Below, piece by piece: positions 6,431 to 10,287 of a DNA stretch of 10,287 nt. The stretch spans positions 1-10,287 of the forward strand of contig URBY01000039.1 of NCBI GenBank assembly GCA_900546245.1. The letters are read 5' to 3'. Origin of the DNA: an uncultured Mycoplasmatota bacterium. GTDB lineage: Bacteria; Bacillota_I; Bacilli_A; RF39; UBA660. The position numbers and the translations under genes are program-made. The notes below the pieces were generated by a model. The model was not told where the DNA came from and searched no databases. It worked only from the letters and a program-made list of their open reading frames with translations. Each line of letters begins with the position of its first letter. The stretch's first letter is position 1.

Positions 6431-7183
6431 ATGATAACAATAAAAAGCGATAGAGAAATTGAATTAATGAGAGAAGCAGGTTATATGGTTTCAAAAACAC
6501 ATAAATACTTAAAACCATTTATTAAGGAAGGTATTACAACAAAAGAACTTGATAGACTTGCAGAAGAATATATAAGAAGTATGGGCGGAGTTCCTACTTG
6601 TAAAGGTTTTGAAGGATTTCCAGCAACTCTTTGTACAAGTATAAATGATGAAGTTGTTCATGGTATACCAAGTAATAGAAAACTTAAAAAAGGTGATATT
6701 ATAACTATTGATATGGTTATAGGTTATAAAGGATATCAAGGAGATGCTGCTTGGACTTATAAAGTTGGAGATGTATCAAAAGAAAAAGAATATTTAATGG
6801 AACATACTGAAAAAGCATTATATGAAGGAATAAAAATGGTAAAACCAGGAGCAAGAGTAGGAGATATATCTGCAGCTGTTGAAAAATATGCTAGAAGTCA
6901 TAATCTTGGTATAGTAAAAGAATTATGTGGTCATGGTATTGGAACAGATATGCATGAAGATCCTAATGTTCCAAATTATGGTGCAGCAGGAACAGGACCA
7001 ATATTAAAAGCAGGTATGGTAATATGTATAGAACCAATGCTTAATCTTGGTACAGATGATATTTATGAAGAAGATGACGGATGGACAATTAGAACAGAAG
7101 ATGGAAAAAGTGCAGCACACTATGAACATACAGTATTAATTACAAAAGATGGTTATGAAATATTAACTCCAAGATTAGATTAA
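6431..7183 (+). CDS. map: Methionine aminopeptidase, type I
   Basis: MetAP removes the initiator methionine from new proteins in the cytoplasm, using a two-metal centre. The protein is 250 residues, the normal bacterial type Ia length. All five metal ligands are visible: Asp94 (in ITIDMV), Asp105 (in GDAAWT), His168 (in GHGIG), Glu201 (in CIEPML) and Glu232 (in YEHTV). The substrate-side His77 lies in HGIP (77-80), and His175 is also kept. The start ATG is six bases after AGAGGA (6419-6424). In many Bacillota map sits in the ribosomal-protein/secY/adk cluster; here it is a single gene with its own promoter, so it may be a second copy or a moved one. No clear terminator follows before the next promoter. 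Confidence 0.96.
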   Translation: MITIKSDREIELMREAGYMVSKTHKYLKPFIKEGITTKELDRLAEEYIRSMGGVPTCKGFEGFPATLCTSINDEVVHGIPSNRKLKKGDIITIDMVIGYKGYQGDAAWTYKVGDVSKEKEYLMEHTEKALYEGIKMVKPGARVGDISAAVEKYARSHNLGIVKELCGHGIGTDMHEDPNVPNYGAAGTGPILKAGMVICIEPMLNLGTDDIYEEDDGWTIRTEDGKSAAHYEHTVLITKDGYEILTPRLD

Positions 7184-7201
7184 TGTAACAAAAAATAATT
7201 A

Positions 7202-7230
7202 TTGACATATAATAAAGTAAATGATATCAT
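7202..7230 (+). promoter_or_regulatory. Strong promoter for the riboswitch-CDF transcript
   Basis: A perfect -35 TTGACA (7202-7207) is followed by a 17-base spacer ending in TGA and then TATCAT (7225-7230), which also gives an extended -10 (TGnTATCAT). Transcription should start near 7237, leaving a leader of about 140 bases filled by the riboswitch. Confidence 0.85.
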
Positions 7231-7245
7231 TTATTCACAAGTTAA

Positions 7246-7329
7246 ATATTAATCAAGTTGTTATTTATTAACAACCGGGCCTTTTTTGGGCAGCATATAA
7301 GTATACACTTAATTTGCGGGACATAATAT
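7246..7329 (+). ncRNA. NiCo (czcD-motif) riboswitch aptamer
   Basis: The leader matches the NiCo riboswitch, a four-helix aptamer found upstream of CDF exporters in Bacillota. P1 pairs 7246-7251 with 7324-7329 (ATATTA/TAATAT). P2 pairs 7257-7263 with 7269-7275 (GTTGTTA/TAACAAC). P3 pairs 7279-7282 with 7288-7291. P4 pairs AAGT (7299-7302) with ACTT (7307-7310). The conserved junction blocks are present: CCGGGC (7275-7280), GGGCAGC (7288-7294) and GCGGGACA (7316-7323). These correspond to the CCGGGC...GGCAAC...TGGGACA blocks I recall from the Erysipelotrichaceae crystal-structure example. The class was first described as sensing Ni(II)/Co(II); later work argued for Fe(II). Its place before a CDF pump agrees with all of this. 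Confidence 0.87.
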
Positions 7330-7359
7330 AAGTTTCACAAATTAGGTGTATTTTTATTT
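7303..7359 (+). terminator. Riboswitch-controlled terminator
   Basis: ATACACTTAATTTG (7303-7316) pairs with CAAATTAGGTGTAT (7338-7351) over 14 uninterrupted pairs, one of them G-T, and TTTTTATTT (7351-7359) follows. The 5' arm is the loop and 3' strand of aptamer helix P4 plus the first G of GCGGGACA, and P1's 3' strand sits in the terminator loop. The aptamer and terminator therefore cannot form together, which predicts an ON switch: metal present, read-through. Confidence 0.87.
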
Positions 7360-7375
7360 AAAAATAGGAGGATAT

Positions 7376-8251
7376 ATGAAAAATAATGAAAAAATAGCAA
7401 TCAAGGTTTCTGTAATAAGTATTATTTTGAATTGTTTATTAACACTTATAAAATTTATTTCAGGTGTTATATCAAAGTCATCTGCGATGATATCAGATTC
7501 AGTACATTCACTTTCTGATGTACTTAGTACTTTTGTTGTCATAATAGGAGTAAAAATATCAAATAAAAAAGCAGATAGTGATCACCCTTATGGTCATGAA
7601 AGAATAGAATGTGTATCTGCAATTATACTTTCTGGTATGCTTTTTATAATAGGAGCATTAATAGGAATAAATGGAATAAAAAATGTAACTAATAGTAGTA
7701 ATCTTGTTATGCCAGGAGTTTTAGCCCTTATCGCATCTATTATTTCAATAATATCAAAAGAAGCAATGTACCAATATACAATAAGAGTATCAAAAAAAAT
7801 TAATTCTGCAGCATTAAAGGCAGATGCATGGCATCATAGATCAGATGCATTATCATCAATTGGTAGCTTTATTGGAATATTAGGTTCTAGGCTTGGATTT
7901 AAAATATTTGATCCATTAGCGAGCGTGATAATATCATTATGTATTATTAAAGTTTCAATAGATATATTTAAAGACGCAATAGATAAAATGGTAGATAAAT
8001 CTTGTGATAAAGAAGTTATTGATAAAGTAATAAGTGTAATTGAAAAAAATAAAAGTGTTAAAAATATAGATGATATTAAAACAAGACAATTTGGTAATAA
8101 AGCATATGTTGATGTTGAAATATCAGTCGATGAAAATTTATTATTAAAAGATGCACATAAGATTGCTGAAGAAATTCATGATAGTGTTGAAAATGAAATA
8201 AATATCGTAAAACATTGTATGGTACATGTTAATCCATATGAAGTAAAGTAA
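7376..8251 (+). CDS. Cation diffusion facilitator (CDF) metal exporter under NiCo riboswitch control
   Basis: CDF proteins export divalent metals in exchange for protons as homodimers in the membrane. This one is 291 residues. The transport site is seen as HSLSD (His44, Asp48) in TM2 and HHRSD (His153 or His154, Asp157) in TM5. The TM2-TM3 loop has DHPYGHERIE (69-78), the usual second metal site. About six membrane helices span roughly 10-200, and the C-terminal cytoplasmic domain (about 205-291) ends with VHVNP carrying His284. I chose ATG 7376 because AGGAGG (7366-7371) lies just before it. An in-frame GTG at 7346 falls inside the terminator stem and has no ribosome site. The upstream riboswitch suggests Co, Ni or Fe(II) as the relevant metal; Zn is also common in the family. 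Confidence 0.95.
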   Translation: MKNNEKIAIKVSVISIILNCLLTLIKFISGVISKSSAMISDSVHSLSDVLSTFVVIIGVKISNKKADSDHPYGHERIECVSAIILSGMLFIIGALIGINGIKNVTNSSNLVMPGVLALIASIISIISKEAMYQYTIRVSKKINSAALKADAWHHRSDALSSIGSFIGILGSRLGFKIFDPLASVIISLCIIKVSIDIFKDAIDKMVDKSCDKEVIDKVISVIEKNKSVKNIDDIKTRQFGNKAYVDVEISVDENLLLKDAHKIAEEIHDSVENEINIVKHCMVHVNPYEVK

Positions 8252-8257
8252 AAAATG

Positions 8258-8266
8258 TGATATAAT
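8258..8266 (+). promoter_or_regulatory. Extended -10 promoter of the methyltransferase/RluA operon
   Basis: TGATATAAT (8258-8266) is a perfect extended -10 element (TGnTATAAT). No -35 box is visible at 17 bases. The distance to ATG 8284 is only 17 bases, so the leader would be about 10 bases and begin at or near the ribosome site AAGAGG (8272-8277). Confidence 0.55.
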
Positions 8267-8283
8267 GAGTTAAGAGGTATTTT

Positions 8284-8988
8284 ATGATTGATGAATTATT
8301 TAAAGACTATTACAAATATTCAGACTTTTATGATATTTTCAATAAGTATAGAAATTATGAAAGAGAAATGCGCTTTTTATTTAGAATGATTAAAGATAAA
8401 AAAAGAGTATTAGATTTAGGTTGTGGTACAGGAACACACTTAAATATTTTAGAAAATGTAGGTTATATAGTTGATGGCCTTGATTTAAGTGAAAATATGG
8501 TTGAACTTGCAAAAACAAAGGTAAAAAAAGCAAGAATTTTTAAAGCTAATATACTTGATTATAAGATAGATGAAAAATATGATGCGATTATATCAATGCA
8601 TTCAGTTTTTAATCATTTAAAAAGTTATGATGAATTTGAAAAGGCACTTCAAAATTCACTTGATCATTTAGAAAAAGATGGAATAATGGTAATAGATTTA
8701 GATAATAGAAGATCAAATGATGATGTTTATGATGTAGTAGATGGAAATAAAAGATATATGGAGTGCTTTTATAGTCCAAAATATAGTATGCAAATAAGAA
8801 CTATTAATTTTACAATTGGTCTTAAAATATTTACATTTGAACATGAGTTTTTTATCTATAAAAAGAAGAAATTAGAAGAGATACTAGACAAATATGATGT
8901 TAGTTATGCACTCCTTACTAATTTCTTTAGACAAAGAGCAAATGATGAATCAAAAAGAATACATGTAGTTATAAGGAAGAATGGATAA
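8284..8988 (+). CDS. Class I SAM-dependent methyltransferase, substrate unknown
   Basis: This 234-residue soluble protein has the Rossmann-type methyltransferase core. Motif I is LDLGCGTGT (43-51), the glycine loop that binds SAM. GLDLS (65-69) carries the acidic Asp67 expected to hold the SAM ribose. IDEKYDAIISMHSVFNHL (95-112) is the strand-4 segment, and DGIMVIDLD (132-140) is strand 5. It resembles the broad Methyltransf_25/small-molecule methyltransferase group more than RNA or DNA enzymes, and no target-recognition domain is visible. It ends TAATG, sharing one base with the pseudouridine synthase gene, so both are one operon. That link could hint at RNA modification but does not prove it. 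The ribosome site AAGAGG (8272-8277) supports the start. Confidence 0.9.
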   Translation: MIDELFKDYYKYSDFYDIFNKYRNYEREMRFLFRMIKDKKRVLDLGCGTGTHLNILENVGYIVDGLDLSENMVELAKTKVKKARIFKANILDYKIDEKYDAIISMHSVFNHLKSYDEFEKALQNSLDHLEKDGIMVIDLDNRRSNDDVYDVVDGNKRYMECFYSPKYSMQIRTINFTIGLKIFTFEHEFFIYKKKKLEEILDKYDVSYALLTNFFRQRANDESKRIHVVIRKNG

Positions 8989-9827
8989 TGGAAAAATATA
9001 TAGTAAAAGAAAATGAAATATTAATAGAATTTTTAAAGAAAATGTTTAGTAATTTATCAAAAAATAGTGTAAAAAGTTTATTACATAATGAAAAAGTATT
9101 TGTAAATGGTAATATGACTACTAAATATAACTATGAATTAAATGCTGGAGATATAGTTGAAATAAGAGAAAAAGTTGCTAAAAATATAGATATAATATAT
9201 GAAGATAAAGATATTATTGTAATAAATAAACCATCTGGTTTACTTACAGTCGCAACAGAAAAAGAAAAAAATAAAACTGCATATCATTTAGTTATGGAAT
9301 ATTTAAAAAAGAAAAATAAGAATAATAGAATTTTTATAATCCATAGACTTGATAAAGATACATCTGGAATAATTATGTTTGCTAAAAATGAAAGAGCTAA
9401 ACATTTATATCAAGATAATTGGAATGATATAGTAAAGAAAAGATGTTATTATGCAGTTATTGATGGAAAAATGGAAAACAAAGAAGGAACGATTAAAAGT
9501 TATTTAAAAGAAAATGGTAATATGGTATATTCTGTAAAAGATAGAAGTGGTAAACTTGCTATTACAGAATACAAAGTTTTAAAAGAAAGAAAAAATATTT
9601 CTCTTTTAGATATTAATTTAAAAACAGGTAGAAAAAATCAAATAAGAGTACATATGAAAGAAAATAAAACACCAATACTTGGTGATTTAAAGTATGGTGA
9701 AAAAAGTAAATTAATTAATAGACTTGCACTTCATGCATATAAGTTAGAACTTATAAATCCAGTTACGAAAAAATTACTTATTTTTGAGGCAAGTATGCCA
9801 AACGAAATTAAAACACTATTTGAGTAG
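8988..9827 (+). CDS. RluA-family RNA pseudouridine synthase with S4 domain
   Basis: The enzyme turns specific uridines in rRNA or tRNA into pseudouridine in the cytoplasm. Residues about 10-60 form an S4-type RNA-binding domain (LKKMFSNLSKNSVKSLL, then the VFVNG and GDIVEI strands). The catalytic domain has NKPSGLLT (80-87), the signature HRLDKDTSG (119-127) with catalytic Asp122, and GRKNQIRVHM (214-223), the motif that is GRTHQIRVH in most RluA members. LGDLKYG (231-237) and LHAYKLE (248-254) are further family markers. At 279 residues it is slightly short for RluD-like members (about 300), but no domain is missing. AAGGAA (8973-8978) precedes the overlapping ATG. Target uridines cannot be told from sequence; RluC/RluD-like 23S sites are the default guess. 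Confidence 0.94.
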   Translation: MEKYIVKENEILIEFLKKMFSNLSKNSVKSLLHNEKVFVNGNMTTKYNYELNAGDIVEIREKVAKNIDIIYEDKDIIVINKPSGLLTVATEKEKNKTAYHLVMEYLKKKNKNNRIFIIHRLDKDTSGIIMFAKNERAKHLYQDNWNDIVKKRCYYAVIDGKMENKEGTIKSYLKENGNMVYSVKDRSGKLAITEYKVLKERKNISLLDINLKTGRKNQIRVHMKENKTPILGDLKYGEKSKLINRLALHAYKLELINPVTKKLLIFEASMPNEIKTLFE

Positions 9828-9839
9828 TGTTTTAATTTT
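9806..9839. terminator. Bidirectional terminator between convergent genes
   Basis: A perfect 13-bp stem pairs 9806-9818 with 9825-9837 (core AAAACACTA/TAGTGTTTT) around a 6-base loop. T-rich sequence lies on the plus-strand exit side, and T-rich sequence also appears on the minus-strand exit side. The stem covers the last codons and stop of the pseudouridine synthase gene and the stop of the minus-strand gene, so it can end both transcripts. Confidence 0.8.
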
Positions 9840-10101
9840 CCATTAATTCGATTGTTTCTTTTATATTTTTTTGTTCTTCTTCTAATCTTTTTAATTGCTT
9901 TTTTAATTCTTTTATTTGTTCTTCTTTTGTTAAATTTTCAGTTTCAAAAGATGTTTTATCTTTATTATATGATGTAATCCATTTCTCTAATGTTTTTAAA
10001 GGAACACCATATTTTTCAGCAGTTTTACTTGTAGAATTTTTTTTATTAACAATTAAATCAACCATCATAAATTTAAAATTATTATCATATATTCTCGGCA
10101 T
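9832..10101 (-). CDS. Small helix-turn-helix protein, IS3 OrfA / Transposase_8-like
   Basis: This 89-residue protein has the OrfA layout of IS3-family elements. An opening MPRIYDNNFK matches the MPRKY-[DS]-x-x-F-K start of such proteins. A helix-turn-helix follows (about 25-45; TAEKYGVPLKTLEKW), then a Lys/Glu-rich coiled coil (about 57-88) suited to dimerisation. OrfA normally acts with the integrase OrfB, made by a -1 frameshift. Here no orfB follows: the next gene is a convergent pseudouridine synthase only five bases from this stop. No terminal inverted repeats are visible. It may be the remnant of an element or a domesticated DNA-binding protein. It has its own consensus promoter and a ribosome site (AAGGAT on the minus strand, 10112-10117), which suggests it is still expressed. 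Confidence 0.75.
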   Translation of the reverse strand: MPRIYDNNFKFMMVDLIVNKKNSTSKTAEKYGVPLKTLEKWITSYNKDKTSFETENLTKEEQIKELKKQLKRLEEEQKNIKETIELMEN

Positions 10102-10123
10102 ACACTTTCACATCCTTAATGGT

Positions 10124-10152
10124 ATTATACACTAATGTATTTGATAATTCAA
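10124..10152 (-). promoter_or_regulatory. Promoter of the OrfA-like gene (minus strand)
   Basis: Read on the minus strand, TTGAAT (10147-10152) and TATAAT (10124-10129) are 17 bases apart. A 5-bp inverted repeat, ATACA (10127-10131) and TGTAT (10136-10140), lies in the spacer and touches the -10 box; it may be an operator or chance. Confidence 0.7.
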
Positions 10153-10221
10153 TAAAAAAAACATTAGGTTAACTCACAATTCTAATTTTTTAATTTAAGA
10201 TAAAAATATACTAACACTCAC

Positions 10222-10252
10222 TTGACAAAATGCTTCCGGGGGGGGGTATACT
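10222..10252 (+). promoter_or_regulatory. Promoter with a nine-G tract in its spacer, CsoR/CstR- or MerR-like
   Basis: TTGACA (10222-10227) is followed 19 bases later by TATACT (10247-10252). The spacer ends in CTTCC and nine consecutive G (10238-10246) that run straight into the -10 box as GGGGTATACT. CsoR/CstR-type operators (ATACCCCC-GGGGGTAT) overlap promoters in just this way; the right half matches, and the left half ATGCTTCC differs from ATACCCCC only by transitions. A 19-base spacer is alternatively the mark of MerR-family promoters. The gene controlled lies just outside the window. Confidence 0.55.
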
Positions 10253-10272
10253 TAATATGATAGGTATATAAT

Positions 10273-10278
10273 GGAGGT
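10273..10278 (+). promoter_or_regulatory. Ribosome binding site of a gene starting beyond the right edge
   Basis: GGAGGT (10273-10278) is a strong Shine-Dalgarno site followed by A-rich sequence with no start codon before the window ends, so the start codon should be just past 10287. The rest of 10153-10287 contains no gene; apart from the promoter it shows only AT-rich sequence with a weak ATTAG/CTAAT hairpin (10163-10186). Confidence 0.6.
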
Positions 10279-10287
10279 AAATAAAGA

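Noticed and set aside
6509..6739. Minus-strand open frame opposite map
   Set aside because: It lies wholly within a well-conserved enzyme gene and its protein is Phe/Ser/Thr/Ile-rich without family features.
7257..7291. T-box, SAM or yybP-ykoY (manganese) leader as the identity of the CDF leader
   Set aside because: No T-box core sequence, no SAM-type kink-turn and no yybP-ykoY loop motif are present, whereas the CCGGGC, GGGCAGC and GCGGGACA blocks fit the NiCo motif in order.
7346..7375. Earlier GTG start for the CDF gene, adding ten residues
   Set aside because: The GTG lies inside the 3' arm of the terminator hairpin and has no ribosome site, while ATG 7376 follows AGGAGG and gives the usual CDF N-terminus.
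8258..8988. Methyltransferase as part of a restriction-modification or toxin system
   Set aside because: It has no DNA-methylase NPPY/PC motifs or target domain, and its neighbours are a CDF exporter and an RNA pseudouridine synthase.

Overview
The window is very AT-rich. Arg is almost always AGA, spacers are A/T-dominated, and Shine-Dalgarno sites are clear AGGAGG types. TAA, TAG and TGA all act as stops: TGA ends the tag gene, and every Trp I checked is TGG. Together with a dapF relic, a LiaF-like protein and a NiCo-type riboswitch, this points to a low-GC Bacillota bacterium, perhaps an uncultured gut-type Bacilli or Clostridia lineage. I cannot name a genus. I saw no tRNA, rRNA, CRISPR array or complete insertion sequence.

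Layout, left to right. The 3' tail of an Rpn/PD-(D/E)XK transposase-like gene enters at the left edge and ends at a hairpin. A single-gene ZIP metal transporter (172-969) follows with its own terminator. Next is a relic of dapF that has lost its N-terminal half (about 1056-1502). The DNA-repair gene tag (1581-2126) overlaps a small membrane-protein gene (2123-2336) that is broken by two one-base shifts, both in runs of six A. A four-gene operon (2424-6368) then encodes a LiaF-like membrane sensor, an ABC ATPase and two ABC-2 permeases. It starts from one promoter whose spacer holds a perfect 16-bp dyad. After it come map (6431-7183), a CDF metal-efflux gene (7376-8251), a methyltransferase/RluA pseudouridine synthase pair (8284-9827), and a convergent small IS3-OrfA-like helix-turn-helix gene (9832-10101, minus). 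The last 190 bases hold two promoters. One drives the minus-strand gene. The other drives a gene just beyond the right edge and carries a run of nine G in its spacer.

The best regulatory structure is upstream of the CDF gene. A consensus promoter is followed by a recognisable NiCo (czcD-motif) riboswitch, then a 14-bp terminator hairpin whose 5' arm is part of the aptamer. The two folds exclude each other, so metal binding should let transcription read through into the efflux pump. With the ZIP importer and a possible metal- or sulfur-sensor promoter at the right edge, metal homeostasis recurs across the window. The ABC operon looks like an envelope-stress or drug-export module with a LiaF-like protein but no two-component genes beside it.
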